A stretch of 64,000 bases of DNA from Sellimonas sp963559135 (lineage in GTDB: Bacteria; Bacillota; Clostridia; Lachnospirales; Lachnospiraceae), in NCBI GenBank assembly GCA_963559135.1, contig CAUWJP010000013.1:11424-75423 (forward strand). Reading direction: 5' to 3'. Positions 1 to 8,466 of the stretch are shown here, in pieces. The notes below the pieces were generated by a model, which did not search any database, was not told the origin of the DNA, and saw only the letters and a program-made list of their open reading frames with translations. Within the stretch, counting starts at the first letter, position 1; each line of letters opens with the position of its first letter. The position numbers and the translations under genes are program-made.

Positions 1-209
1 ACGATACCGTGAATCGCATTTGCTGCCGCAAGTGGTTTCAGAAGTTCCGATTCTCTCGATGCCGGTCCTCCTCCCCGCACATCCAGTCCGGCACATATTC
101 CCTGATCGGACTCTGAAAGGATAACTGTGCATCCGGTTCCTGCTTCTTTGTTTTCCGTCTGTCCAATCCGAATCCCTTTGATATCTGTAATCGTTATTTC
201 CTTTTTCAT
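1..209 (-). CDS. P1-family peptidase (DmpA/S58-like), N-terminal part only
   Basis: Only the first 69 codons are in the window; the gene runs off the left edge. The translation opens with a strand ending in IKGIRIGQT, followed by TGCTVIL and AGLDVRGGGPASRESELL. This is the N-terminal pattern of the P1/DmpA (MEROPS S58) Ntn-hydrolase peptidases, which release N-terminal residues or open amide bonds after autocleavage. The autocleavage site and the nucleophile lie outside the window, so activity cannot be judged. The ATG at 207-209 is preceded by AGGAGAAAGCG, a good ribosome binding site. The gene starts 12 bases after the stop of the 98-residue protein and is probably the last gene of a flavodoxin-led operon. 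Confidence 0.8.
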   Translation of the reverse strand, partial: MKKEITITDIKGIRIGQTENKEAGTGCTVILSESDQGICAGLDVRGGGPASRESELLKPLAAANAIHGI

Positions 210-221
210 CGCTTTCTCCTT

Positions 222-518
222 TTACTGCGCTTCCTGCTCCAAACTTGCCATAAACAACTCATAGAAATCGTCTTCTCCAGCTAGCATCGGAGAATTTTCT
301 CCTCCGCCGTTGGTGCTTCTTTTCATTGCTGCATGGAATTCTTCTCCTGCACAAATCAGATCCATCTCATAAATTTCATATCCTAATTCCCGGCAGGTTC
401 TGCAGAACGCGCCGAATGGATCTTCCTTCTGTCTTGTTGCGAGGAGTCGTTCCCGGATTTCCGAATCTTGAAATGCCCGGTGCCGGAGTGCATCCAGCAG
501 ATCAACACAACTTGCCAT
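222..518 (-). CDS. Nif11-like small protein, 98 aa, function unknown
   Basis: I do not know a characterised homologue. The first half reads as two short helices with the spacing of Nif11-type leaders: FQDSEIRERLLATRQKEDPF, then AFCRTCRELGYEIYEMDL and AGEEF. A glycine-rich turn (STNGGGENSP, about residues 68-77) is followed by an acidic tail (GEDDFYELFMASLEQEAQ). Nif11 leaders usually end in a double glycine cleaved by an exporter or peptidase; here three glycines sit in the middle and no modification enzyme or exporter is nearby. It may instead be a stand-alone housekeeping relative. GGAG lies about 9 bases before the ATG. It sits between flavodoxin and the P1 peptidase, with gaps of 25 and 12 bases, so the three are probably co-transcribed. 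Confidence 0.65.
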   Translation of the reverse strand: MASCVDLLDALRHRAFQDSEIRERLLATRQKEDPFGAFCRTCRELGYEIYEMDLICAGEEFHAAMKRSTNGGGENSPMLAGEDDFYELFMASLEQEAQ

Positions 519-543
519 TTTATCTTTTCTCCGTCTTTTTCTT

Positions 544-1017
544 TTAGTACTGCTCCATCCAGCTTTCCAGATCCTCCTGATTTAAGCATCCGTTCAGCAG
601 TCTGCCCTCTTCTACCTCGGCATCTGGAACTGCCTTTCGTATTGCCTCTGCTGCTTTTTTAATTCCACTTCCACCGGATGTAGCAAATGGAACAATCGTT
701 TTCCCGCTAAAATCATATGCTTCCAGAAAGGTATTGATGATGGTCGGCACCGTATACCACCAGATCGGAAAACCGATGAAAATGACATCGTAATCAGAAA
801 CATTCGCATCCCTGTCTGCTATAGCCGGACGAGAAGAAGAATCCTGCATTTCAATAGTGCTCCGACTGTTTTTATCTGTCCAGTCCAAATCCTCTCTTGT
901 ATACGGCACTTCTGGTGCGATTTCATAGAGATCGGCATTTCCTGCCTCCGTCAATTTTCTGGCCACTGCTTCAGTAACTCCGCTTGCGCTGAAATAGGTT
1001 ACTAATTTTTTGCTCAT
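544..1017 (-). CDS. flavodoxin (Flavodoxin_4-like)
   Basis: A 157-residue FMN-binding electron carrier. The phosphate-binding loop is near the N-terminus (TYFSASGVTEAVARKL), with the flavin-loop region YDVIFIGFPIWWYTVPTIIN in the middle and PFATSGGSGI near residue 120. This layout belongs to the flavodoxins annotated as Flavodoxin_4, often found beside oxidoreductases in Clostridia. The frame could begin at 1044, but the ATG at 1015-1017 follows GAGGAGG with proper spacing and starts the conserved MSKKLVTYFSASG, so that start is preferred. A promoter is proposed at 1071-1099. It is the first gene of a likely three-gene operon with the 98-residue protein and the P1 peptidase. Confidence 0.9.
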   Translation of the reverse strand: MSKKLVTYFSASGVTEAVARKLTEAGNADLYEIAPEVPYTREDLDWTDKNSRSTIEMQDSSSRPAIADRDANVSDYDVIFIGFPIWWYTVPTIINTFLEAYDFSGKTIVPFATSGGSGIKKAAEAIRKAVPDAEVEEGRLLNGCLNQEDLESWMEQY

Positions 1018-1070
1018 AATGTTTTCCTCCTCACCTAAGGTCAAATATCCGCTGTTCCTTTATGACATTT

Positions 1071-1099
1071 ACGTTATCATCATTTCCCTTTATCGTCAA
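1071..1099 (-). promoter_or_regulatory. candidate sigma-A promoter of flavodoxin operon
   Basis: On the minus strand TTGACG (1094-1099) is separated by 17 bases from TAACGT (1071-1076), about 55 bases before the flavodoxin start. The -35 is strong and the -10 is weak. Confidence 0.45.
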
Positions 1100-1201
1100 G
1101 CGCATCAACTTGGCTCTCTACCCTACCGGATCCGAATGTATTTCTCCCAGAGTAGCTCTTGACAAAATCCAGACATTGATTGCCTTTTTCTATATTGAAT
1201 A

Positions 1202-1223
1202 ATGCAGGCCTTATGGCCTGCAT
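1202..1223 (-). terminator. hairpin at end of the secreted nuclease gene
   Basis: A perfect 9-bp stem (ATGCAGGCC/GGCCTGCAT) with a 4-base loop. The loop carries the nuclease stop codon. On the minus strand only a weak T-rich tail (ATTATTC) follows, so it may terminate inefficiently. Confidence 0.5.
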
Positions 1224-2158
1224 CTTCCACAGGGATCATATCCCATACGTATCACATTTTCTCTTGTTCCACTATACTCGCTTAGATTTGACTTCTTTAT
1301 ATCCCCAACGCTTGAACAGTCCGGCTCATGAAACTTCATGGTATTCGTATTGAGTACATAAGTTTCCTCTGCTGCCTGGCCTTTTTCCGATCCTAGCTCT
1401 GGCTTGGAATCCTCCGCCTCACAGCTCTCACCTGTGGCATAATCTATCTCAATTCCCGGCTGTACATTATATACATAGACATAGAACGAAATGCCTGCAC
1501 CGTCATCCTCTACTGACTCTGCTTCCATCAGGACACCGGATGCTACCAGATTGTCATCTTCAAAAACCGGTGTCACTTCATACAGGACATGATTATCCGT
1601 TTCTCTGATATAATCCGCTACTATATTTTCAAACGGAAGCATTCCTTCCGTATTCATATATCTGGTACCGGTAATCAGATTTTCTTCGTTTGCATTCTCT
1701 GCAGTCAACTGAAAGCCGATCAAATGACATCGGTTATAAAGATAGCCTCCGCCCACTTCATCATACTCTTTATTGATCCATCCAGATGGCTTTACTTCTG
1801 AAATACTTTCCCGGTCTTTTGTCGGCATCAACTCTTCTCCGATATTGGCCTTTGCCGTCCCACACCGGCCAAGCTCATCCAGTTCGCTATATTCTTCGTA
1901 GGCTTCCGTCTGAAACTCCGCATCTGAAAAGTCCGGTTCATTGTCTGCCACAATGGCATAGGGCTCTCCGCTGTATTCCGGCAGGTCTTCAACAATAGCC
2001 TCTGCTTCTTCCTGGCTGACAGTATCAATCTGCTCTGTTTTGTTCGGACTGCCAACCGTATTCGCCTCGAAGCTTCCAGTGGTACTTCCGCAGGAAGATA
2101 CCGGCAAAAGAAAGATCAGGCAGAATACTGGAAGAAAGATCTTTTTTATTTGCTTCAT
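1211..2158 (-). CDS. lipoprotein DNA/RNA non-specific endonuclease (EndA-like)
   Basis: A 315-residue secreted protein. It starts with a lipoprotein signal peptide ending in PVSSC (Cys23), so it should be anchored to the outer membrane face. The central region (about 85-225) carries NRCHLIGFQLTAENANEENL and TGTRYMNTEGM, the catalytic His and Asn signature of the EndA/NUC1 beta-beta-alpha-metal nucleases, with NRCH in place of the usual DRGH. The C-terminus (about 265-315) is a small Cys/His module (KFHEPDCSS, GYDPCGRCRP) seen on other secreted clostridial nucleases, possibly a metal-binding knuckle. Its ATG overlaps the TGA of the preceding hydrolase gene (ATGA), implying translational coupling. 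Likely role: degrading extracellular DNA for nutrients or uptake. Confidence 0.88.
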   Translation of the reverse strand: MKQIKKIFLPVFCLIFLLPVSSCGSTTGSFEANTVGSPNKTEQIDTVSQEEAEAIVEDLPEYSGEPYAIVADNEPDFSDAEFQTEAYEEYSELDELGRCGTAKANIGEELMPTKDRESISEVKPSGWINKEYDEVGGGYLYNRCHLIGFQLTAENANEENLITGTRYMNTEGMLPFENIVADYIRETDNHVLYEVTPVFEDDNLVASGVLMEAESVEDDGAGISFYVYVYNVQPGIEIDYATGESCEAEDSKPELGSEKGQAAEETYVLNTNTMKFHEPDCSSVGDIKKSNLSEYSGTRENVIRMGYDPCGRCRP

Positions 2159-2790
2159 GACTTCTGCTCCGGACAGGAAAGAACTGCAGTCTGTCTTTCC
2201 ATATCAGGATGGATAAGCAGCGTATTAGTATCATATCTTACTACCGGATCTCCTTCTCTTAGAAATACATCCAGTGTTGCAATTACATCGTAACCGAATT
2301 TCTCACTTCTGTAGTGCATCGGAATGATAACTCTAGGGTCTAGTTCTTTTAAAAGCTCTCTGATTTCATCCGGCTCCATAGTATAAAATCCTCCTACAGG
2401 CACCATCACTGCATCCAGACCTTTAAGTACCTCCATCTGTTCTGCGGACGGCACGCATCCGATATCTCCCAGATGGGCAATTCGGATTCCTCCCGATTCC
2501 AGCACTGTCATAATGTTAGTCCCTCTTTTTTCTCCGCAGCAATCATCATGAAAACTTTCCAGACGTATCATCTGAAATGGACTGTCTTTCTTCTCTCCTC
2601 GGAGTTCCACCTTTTCTCTTGCATTGTGGTCACCATGCTCATGGCTTGCGAAAACTTCATCTGCCTGCAATGTTTCCAGTATCAGCCCCGGTACATTGTT
2701 GTCCTCGTATGGATCCAATACAATCGCATACCCATCCTTTGTAATTCTAAAACAGGAATGTCCAAACCATTCCACCTTTATTTCCCGCAT
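2155..2790 (-). CDS. metallo-beta-lactamase-fold hydrolase (UlaG/YtkL-like)
   Basis: A 211-residue cytoplasmic protein of the small MBL-fold group. It opens with VEWFGHSCFRI, has a zinc-binding SHEHGDHNA motif near residue 50, GDIG near 108 and a late PMHYR (about 157) as metal ligands. The group includes UlaG and the YtkL-type UPF0173 proteins; the substrate is unknown. It overlaps the upstream thioesterase by 13 bases and the downstream nuclease by 4 bases, so these three genes form one tightly coupled unit. Confidence 0.85.
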   Translation of the reverse strand: MREIKVEWFGHSCFRITKDGYAIVLDPYEDNNVPGLILETLQADEVFASHEHGDHNAREKVELRGEKKDSPFQMIRLESFHDDCCGEKRGTNIMTVLESGGIRIAHLGDIGCVPSAEQMEVLKGLDAVMVPVGGFYTMEPDEIRELLKELDPRVIIPMHYRSEKFGYDVIATLDVFLREGDPVVRYDTNTLLIHPDMERQTAVLSCPEQKS

Positions 2791-3206
2791 GCTTCTTTCC
2801 TCCCTTCTGTCATCTCCCGAAACATCTGATCCAGTTCCGGAAAGCTTTTCTTCATCCGAATCGGTCTGCCATCATGATCCAGGAAACAATGTCCGGAATG
2901 TCCGACCGCAACCAGTTCTCCCCGGCATCTCATCTCATAGGCGATCTTCATTTTCACACCATTGTACTCTTCAATATGTGCCATAATCTCGACTACATCT
3001 TGAAACGTCGTTGTTTTCTTAAAATCACAGTCCACATGAATGACAGGGGACACAATCCCCTCTTCTTCCATCCGTTCAAATCCCCATCCCGTCTGATCCA
3101 GGAAGTTCACTCTGGCCTCCTCCATCCAGCGAATGTAATTGGAATGATGCGTAATTCCCATCCGGTCAGTTTCATAATAATGTACTTTGTGCACATACAC
3201 ATTCAT
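2778..3206 (-). CDS. acyl-CoA thioesterase, 4HBT/YbgC family
   Basis: A 142-residue single hot-dog domain. The YbgC/4-hydroxybenzoyl-CoA thioesterase signature YYETDRMGITHHSNYIRWME lies at about residues 10-29, including the catalytic Asp. Such enzymes hydrolyse acyl-CoA or acyl-ACP thioesters; the chain-length preference cannot be read from sequence. The start codon overlaps nothing upstream and lies 17 bases after the stop of the MATE gene, so the two may share a transcript. The 3' end overlaps the MBL hydrolase start by 13 bases. Confidence 0.87.
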   Translation of the reverse strand: MNVYVHKVHYYETDRMGITHHSNYIRWMEEARVNFLDQTGWGFERMEEEGIVSPVIHVDCDFKKTTTFQDVVEIMAHIEEYNGVKMKIAYEMRCRGELVAVGHSGHCFLDHDGRPIRMKKSFPELDQMFREMTEGRKEACGK

Positions 3207-3223
3207 AGTAATCCCTCCTGCTC

Positions 3224-4576
3224 CTAAACAATTCCAGTCTTTTTATGCTTATAATAATAATATCCGATAAAAATCACGGCGGTCAGAATCCAGGTTACCG
3301 GATAGCTGAAAATAATCGCCGAAATTGTTGGACTGACTTTCAATGCCACAGCAAGCCATACGATACGAAGCACGCAGATTCCTCCAAGTGTGATGATAAC
3401 CGGAACAATGACATCCCCGATTCCTCTGAGCGCACCTGCCAGAATCTCAATAAACACATAGACAATATACCATGGCGTAATCAGTACGAGCATATCGCTT
3501 CCGATCTGAATGACATCTGCATCCGATGTAAACATACGGAACAGAAATTCTCTTGTGATAATCAGAAATGCCACCATCACAAAAGCGGTTACCAACTCCA
3601 TTCCAAGACAGACTTTTACGCTTTTCTTGATTCGTTCAGTCTTTCCCGCACCATAGTTCTGTCCGACAAATGTTGTGATAGAAATTCCAAATGCCGTATT
3701 AATCATCCAGAAAATGGCGTCCAGCTTTCCATATGCAGACCATGCTGCTGTCGTATCTGTTCCAAAGGAATTCAGGGACGCCTGAATCGCGATATTGGTA
3801 ATCGCAAACAGAATCGCCTCTATTCCGGTCGGAATTCCAAGTTTGATCTGACTGATACACGCAGTACGGTAAAATCGAATTTTAGTAAGTTTCAGCTGTA
3901 ACATACCTTCCGAACGCATCAATTTCATTGTCACAAGCGCTGCACTGAATGCCTGTGCAAGCAAAGTCGCAAGAGCAACTCCAAACACTCCTTCATGGAG
4001 AAGAACCACAAAAACAAGGTCCAGAATAATATTTACCAAACAGCAGGCAATCAGGATATAAAGCGGCGTTCTGGAATCCCCTATTGCCCGCAGAATACTG
4101 GAGCCGATATTATATACAAATGTAAAAATAAGCCCGGAAAAATAAACCCGGAGATAAACCGTCGAGTCGTATATAATCTCTGATGGTGTATTCATCATCG
4201 TGAGCATGGACGGTGCAAGCACAATCCCAAGGATACTAAGCAGAACTCCCCCGACCACAGCGATCGCGTAGGCGTTATGGATTCCCTGACGCACAAACTT
4301 TTCATCTCTGGCTCCGTAATACTGGGCAATAATGACCGATGCCCCGGAAGAAAGCCCGGTAAAAAAGCCGACAACAAGATTAATCATCTGAGCAGCGGAT
4401 CCCCCAACGCTTGCAAGTGCCTCCGTACCCACAAACTGTCCAACTACCACCGTATCGATGGTATTGTAAAGTTGCTGAAAAAAGGTTCCGATCATAATCG
4501 GAAAAAAGAACACCAAAAGCTGTTTCCAGATCACTCCCTCTGTGATCTGATTTTTCATCTGAACATTATTTTCCAT
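3224..4576 (-). CDS. MATE-family efflux transporter
   Basis: A 450-residue membrane protein with about 12 hydrophobic segments in two homologous halves, the length and pattern of MATE drug/sodium antiporters. The N-terminal helix has PIMIGTFFQQLYNTIDTVVV and the second half repeats ISQIKLGIPTGIEAILFAI. Substrates are typically cationic drugs or metabolites; none can be assigned here. A GAGAGGGATTGAG element precedes the ATG. Downstream genes (thioesterase, hydrolase, nuclease) follow closely and may be co-transcribed. Confidence 0.92.
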   Translation of the reverse strand: MENNVQMKNQITEGVIWKQLLVFFFPIMIGTFFQQLYNTIDTVVVGQFVGTEALASVGGSAAQMINLVVGFFTGLSSGASVIIAQYYGARDEKFVRQGIHNAYAIAVVGGVLLSILGIVLAPSMLTMMNTPSEIIYDSTVYLRVYFSGLIFTFVYNIGSSILRAIGDSRTPLYILIACCLVNIILDLVFVVLLHEGVFGVALATLLAQAFSAALVTMKLMRSEGMLQLKLTKIRFYRTACISQIKLGIPTGIEAILFAITNIAIQASLNSFGTDTTAAWSAYGKLDAIFWMINTAFGISITTFVGQNYGAGKTERIKKSVKVCLGMELVTAFVMVAFLIITREFLFRMFTSDADVIQIGSDMLVLITPWYIVYVFIEILAGALRGIGDVIVPVIITLGGICVLRIVWLAVALKVSPTISAIIFSYPVTWILTAVIFIGYYYYKHKKTGIV

Positions 4577-4611
4577 CTCAATCCCTCTCCCTTTTCTACC
4601 ATTTCATTCCC

Positions 4612-6015
4612 CTAAAAAGGTCCGTATCCGATCTGGTTTGCAATCACTACCAGTAGAAATGCAGCTGCCATCATGGATACATAAATCTTCCAGCAGAATT
4701 TCATCCACGCTCCATATCCTACTTTGCAGAGCGAAAGCTGTACGAGACTGCCGCCCGGCCAGAAGCTGTTGGTAATTCCATCGCCGTACTGATATGTCAG
4801 TACAAGTACCTGCTGATTGATATGTAAAATTTTTCCAAGCGGCTGAAGGATCGGCATGACCATAACTGCTTTGCCGCTTCCTGATACAACAAAAAAGTTA
4901 AATAACGTAACAAACGCAAAGATAACAAACAACGCAAAAAGCGGTCCTTTATTTTCCAGAAATACGGACATGCCGTGAACAATCGTATCCATAATACATG
5001 CCTGATTCATCAGGACCATAACCGCCTGGGCCAGTCCTACCGCAAATGCCGCGCCGAACACACGAACCGCCCCCTGGCAGAACAGATCGCACGCCTTGCT
5101 TGGACTCATCCGGAAAATGATCACAAGCGCCACACCAAGAATCAGATAAATCGCCGCAACCTGCGGAAATGACCATCCAAGTCGGGTGCATCCGATTCCC
5201 TGAACTACGATAACAATTCCGAATGCAAGAAGTCCCAGAACTCTTGAAATTGTCATCTTCTCTTTGATCTCCTCCTGGTTCTGTCCGGACCGGCTAAGGT
5301 ATTCTTCCTTTAAAATGCTGGTGTTCGGATCCTGCTTGATCTTTCTGCAATACCGGTAAAGACCGATCAACCCGATCAGATAAAATACCAGAAGTCCTAC
5401 ACACCGGTAAGACATTCCCGAAAAAATCGGCAGCCCTACAATCTGCTGTGCAACCCCGGTCGTAAACATATTCATCAGGCCTGCCGTAAATCCGACCGTA
5501 CTTCCTACAATTGCAAGCCCGGTTCCTACCATCCGGTCATACCCCAGGGCAAATCCAATTGTAATAGCAAGCGGATAAAAAGGATAGGCTGCTTCTCCGT
5601 ATCCAAGAACTCCAAAAATCACAAATATCGTATAAAAAATAAAAACGACAGAAAATTCTTTTCCCTTTGTTTTCTGCAGAATCTTATTAATGCCGGCTGC
5701 AAAAGCACCACTTACCTCCAGAAGGTAGATCACTCCGGAACATATAAAAAGTGTTCCCATGATAGAGGCCCCGTTTACAAATCCATTGTAAACAGCCTCA
5801 AAATAGTTCATAAATGTAATCGGATTCTCATTTTCTACATATCGGAAGGTATCCGGATTAATTATGCTCATGCCTGAAGCGGCATCCTCAATTCTTTCAT
5901 AGCTTCCACTCGGTATCAGATAGGAAAGTGCTGTGATCAGCAACATAATAAAAAGCAGAATAATAAAAACATGAGGCATATGAAATCCTCTTTTTTCTTT
6001 TTTGGTCTGGTTCAT
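4612..6015 (-). CDS. YfcC-family carrier (DcuC/C4-dicarboxylate-like)
   Basis: A 467-residue protein with about 12 membrane segments and the YfcC/DcuC-superfamily pattern: FHMPHVFIILLFIMLL at the start, a long external loop after TM1, FGVLGYGEAAYPFYPLAITI, then FVVSGSGKAVMVMPILQPL and DGITNSFWPGGSLV in the second half. Members transport C4-dicarboxylates, arginine/ornithine or short peptides; the substrate here is unknown. It starts 3 bases after the stop of the M20 amidohydrolase, with GAGGAGT just before the ATG. The pairing suggests that it imports the amide-linked substrate hydrolysed by the M20 enzyme, or exports a product. Confidence 0.88.
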   Translation of the reverse strand: MNQTKKEKRGFHMPHVFIILLFIMLLITALSYLIPSGSYERIEDAASGMSIINPDTFRYVENENPITFMNYFEAVYNGFVNGASIMGTLFICSGVIYLLEVSGAFAAGINKILQKTKGKEFSVVFIFYTIFVIFGVLGYGEAAYPFYPLAITIGFALGYDRMVGTGLAIVGSTVGFTAGLMNMFTTGVAQQIVGLPIFSGMSYRCVGLLVFYLIGLIGLYRYCRKIKQDPNTSILKEEYLSRSGQNQEEIKEKMTISRVLGLLAFGIVIVVQGIGCTRLGWSFPQVAAIYLILGVALVIIFRMSPSKACDLFCQGAVRVFGAAFAVGLAQAVMVLMNQACIMDTIVHGMSVFLENKGPLFALFVIFAFVTLFNFFVVSGSGKAVMVMPILQPLGKILHINQQVLVLTYQYGDGITNSFWPGGSLVQLSLCKVGYGAWMKFCWKIYVSMMAAAFLLVVIANQIGYGPF

Positions 6016-6018
6016 GTT

Positions 6019-7248
6019 TTACTCCTCGTTCCTTTTTTTCTTCAGCCACGACACGGCTACATCCGCATAAATGGCTGCCCCGATCGGCAAAACCTTCTCA
6101 TCAAGCACCATGTGAGCATTGTGAAGCGGGGCATTCCCCTCTTTTCCCGCTCCGATAAACACAAACATTCCCGGCACTTCTCTTGTGACATAACCAAAAT
6201 CTTCTGTCCCGCTCATTGGCGGGATTTCCTCTACATTTTCTTTACCTGCGCTCTCCTCTAAAATAGGCAGCATTTCTTTTACAAATTCGCTGTCGCTGTA
6301 TGTGCACGGTGTCTGAAATACAGTCATTTCATAGTCCCCATTCCATGCACGGACATAATGATCAACGACCTCTGGAATCCGTCTGCGAAGATGCTCGGAC
6401 GCCCCTACATCCAGTGTCCTCACTCCAATATGAAGTTCCGCTGTGTCTGGAATGATATTGACAGCCGTTCCTCCCTTTACAACTCCGCAGGTCAGCGTTG
6501 CCATGGCAGCCGGATCCACCTCTCTTGTCACAAGCAGGTTGACCGCCTGATATACCTGATTCAGAATCATCACCGGATCTACACAGATATGCGGCTGCGA
6601 ACTGTGGCCACCCTTCCCTTTGATTTTTACAATAAAAGTGTCTAGTGATGCGGAATTCACCCCGCTGCAGTAACCGATCTGTCCGACTTTCTGAAGCGGC
6701 TGTACATGCAGGCCAAAAGCCGCATCAACATCCGGATTTTTCAAAGCTCCTCCCGCGACCATCATTTTTGCCCCGGCACCTGTCTCTTCTCCCGGCTGAA
6801 ACAAAAGCTTGACGGAACCGCAAAGTTCATTCTCCATCTCTTTTAAAATTCCGGCAGCTCCAAGAAGCATGGCTGCATGACTGTCATGCCCGCACATATG
6901 TCCATATCCATTCACTGAACAAAATGGAAGGTCTGTCTCTTCCCGGATCGGAAGCGCATCCATATCTGCCCTTAAAAGAATACACGGATTCCCCTGTCCG
7001 ATCATCGCTGTAATTCCTACTGCTTTTTTCATCTCCGGAAATCCTGCTTCTATATAATCTGCGGTCATCTTTTCAGAAAGTTCCCCTCCGCAGAGTTTCC
7101 AGCTGATTCCCATCTCTGAAAGACGTTCACCGATATAGGAAACAGTCTCGGGAAGATCCATTCCGATTTCCGGATTCTGATGCAAGTATCTTCTGTCCCT
7201 GCAGATCTCTTCCCGCTTCTCTTCTGCACGTTTTCTTATTTGATTCAT
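6019..7248 (-). CDS. M20-family amidohydrolase (hippurate/N-acyl-amino acid hydrolase-like)
   Basis: A 409-residue cytoplasmic metallo-hydrolase of the M20D group, which cleaves N-acyl amino acids or amide-linked dipeptides. Visible motifs: RYLHQNPEIGMDLPET near residue 20, CGHDSHAAMLLG near 118 (metal ligands), PGEETGAGAKMM near 150 (catalytic Glu) and GTEDFGYV near 350 (metal ligand), with a dimerisation insert between (GKGGHSSQPH). Length is normal. AGGAGTAG precedes the ATG, and a promoter is proposed at 7305-7332. It is co-transcribed with the YfcC carrier. Confidence 0.92.
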   Translation of the reverse strand: MNQIRKRAEEKREEICRDRRYLHQNPEIGMDLPETVSYIGERLSEMGISWKLCGGELSEKMTADYIEAGFPEMKKAVGITAMIGQGNPCILLRADMDALPIREETDLPFCSVNGYGHMCGHDSHAAMLLGAAGILKEMENELCGSVKLLFQPGEETGAGAKMMVAGGALKNPDVDAAFGLHVQPLQKVGQIGYCSGVNSASLDTFIVKIKGKGGHSSQPHICVDPVMILNQVYQAVNLLVTREVDPAAMATLTCGVVKGGTAVNIIPDTAELHIGVRTLDVGASEHLRRRIPEVVDHYVRAWNGDYEMTVFQTPCTYSDSEFVKEMLPILEESAGKENVEEIPPMSGTEDFGYVTREVPGMFVFIGAGKEGNAPLHNAHMVLDEKVLPIGAAIYADVAVSWLKKKRNEE

Positions 7249-7304
7249 TTTTTCACTACTCCTTTATTTTTACGTTTCCCATATCTCTCATACATCCATC
7301 TTTT

Positions 7305-7332
7305 ATTCTACACGATCCGGACGAAATGTAAA
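7305..7332 (-). promoter_or_regulatory. candidate sigma-A promoter of M20-yfcC operon
   Basis: Minus strand: TTTACA (7327-7332), 16-base spacer, TAGAAT (7305-7310). Lies about 57 bases upstream of the M20 start. Confidence 0.5.
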
Positions 7333-7377
7333 ATGTTTTTTTGTCCCGCAATCCGCGTGTTGGCAGTAGATCCCTTA

Positions 7378-7406
7378 TTGTTCTTTTCTCCCGTCCATGT
7401 TATAGT
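7378..7406 (+). promoter_or_regulatory. candidate sigma-A promoter of glutaredoxin-like gene
   Basis: TTGTTC (7378-7383), 17-base spacer, TATAGT (7401-7406). The glutaredoxin-like ORF starts 26 bases after the -10, with AAAAAAGGAG as ribosome binding site. Confidence 0.55.
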
Positions 7407-7431
7407 AAAACAAAAAAGGAGTATTTACGAT

Positions 7432-7704
7432 ATGAAAGTCATTATTTATGGTTCTGATATCTGCGGAGACTGTCTCGACACAAAAGCATACTTGAAGGAG
7501 CATGCAGATGACAGTATCCAGTACAATTATTTTGATATTACAAAATCAACAGCAAATCTGAAACGGTTCCTGAAACTTCGTGACACAATGGATCTTTTTG
7601 AAGAAGTCCGCAATGGACATACGATCGGAATCCCACTCTTTCAGTTTGAGGACGGAACCTATACACTGGATCCGGAAAAAGCTTATAAGAAAATGGGAAT
7701 CTGA
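7432..7704 (+). CDS. glutaredoxin-like protein with CGDC motif
   Basis: A 90-residue thioredoxin-fold protein. The redox motif is CGDC at residues 11-14 (SDICGDCLDTKAYL) and the cis-proline lies in IGIPLFQF near residue 67. In place of the CPYC of classical glutaredoxins the CGDC motif marks the glutaredoxin-related group found in many Clostridia; it may reduce mixed disulfides or serve as an electron shuttle. The longer frame from 7180 is not used because the ATG at 7432 follows AAAGGAG and a promoter fits upstream. It is transcribed divergently from the M20 operon and ends in a bidirectional terminator. Confidence 0.85.
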   Translation: MKVIIYGSDICGDCLDTKAYLKEHADDSIQYNYFDITKSTANLKRFLKLRDTMDLFEEVRNGHTIGIPLFQFEDGTYTLDPEKAYKKMGI

Positions 7705-7726
7705 TTTCTTTTCCCATGCAAAAATG

Positions 7727-7756
7727 AAAAACAGACTGCCCACGCAGTCTGTTTTT
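7727..7756. terminator. bidirectional rho-independent terminator
   Basis: A 12-bp stem (AAAACAGACTGC/GCAGTCTGTTTT) with a CCAC loop, with T-runs on both strands. It separates the plus-strand glutaredoxin gene from the minus-strand DUF1275 gene. Confidence 0.82.
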
Positions 7757-7762
7757 TGATCA

Positions 7763-8466
7763 TTACAGGCAGGAAACGGAGTCCTGTTCCCGTATGTATG
7801 CTTTTGCCCTCAGATCCTGAATCACCAGGAGCACTGCTCCCGCCAGAAGAGGGATGCTTCCGAACCAGACACTGTGAATTCCATATTGCAACCACATCAG
7901 ATAACCAAAACCGACACCAATATGAAAACTAAAAAGCGTGCCGCCAAAGACGACAGCCTTCTCCGCTTTCTGTTTTCGTACGTTTTCCTCTTTTCTGTAA
8001 ATAAAATATTCGGTTATAGAAAAGACGGTCTGTTTTAAATTGTTTGTGGAAAAAATCGTCGAACTCGTATAGCCTTTTGCACCCTGAAACACACACCACT
8101 GAAACGCTGTTACAAAAAAGACCGGATAAAGAGCCGCCACCGGATCCATATCCTCTGGGAAAATCCAGCTACCAGAATAGCAAATGCATCCAGAAAAATC
8201 GCCAGATACTTCAGATTCCACTGCACCTTCTTTATCAGGACAGCTGCAAGAGCTATCGCCCCGCCATAAACCACCAGCGCCATCACACGAGTCAGCACAC
8301 CCTCCAGATTTCTTCCCAAAATATCGCACACCAGCTCAATCAAATTTGCCGTCTGCGCAGATCCAAAGACCCTCATTCTTGCAAGAATGGCATATGCACC
8401 TAGAAATCCTCCGAATGTAGCCATAATAAAATGTACGGGCAATTCAAACTCATTTTCCTTTTCCAC
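7763..8466 (-). pseudogene. YoaK/DUF1275 membrane protein, one-base frameshift
   Basis: Two overlapping minus-strand frames together give one complete DUF1275 protein of about 234 residues. The first frame (GTG start at 8464-8466, after TAGGGGGCG) carries FGGFLGAYAILARMRVFGSAQTANLI and ends after DAFAILVAGF. The second resumes with PEDMDPVAALYPVFFVTAFQ and GYTSSTIFSTNNLKQTV. The break is at the run of four T (minus strand; 8160-8163 on plus): one extra T would restore GFFPEDMDP. The family is a six-helix integral membrane protein of unknown role. The run is short and the rest of both halves is intact, so this is either a recent inactivating mutation, a sequencing error or a phase-variable site. 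No classical slippery heptamer is present. Confidence 0.8.

Noticed and set aside
3245..3901. Plus-strand frame (218 codons) inside the MATE gene
   Set aside because: Antisense shadow; the opposite strand has a clear MATE protein.
8157..8163. Programmed ribosomal frameshift in the DUF1275 gene
   Set aside because: The site (A TTT TCC C) does not form a slippery X XXY YYZ heptamer and no downstream structure is evident.
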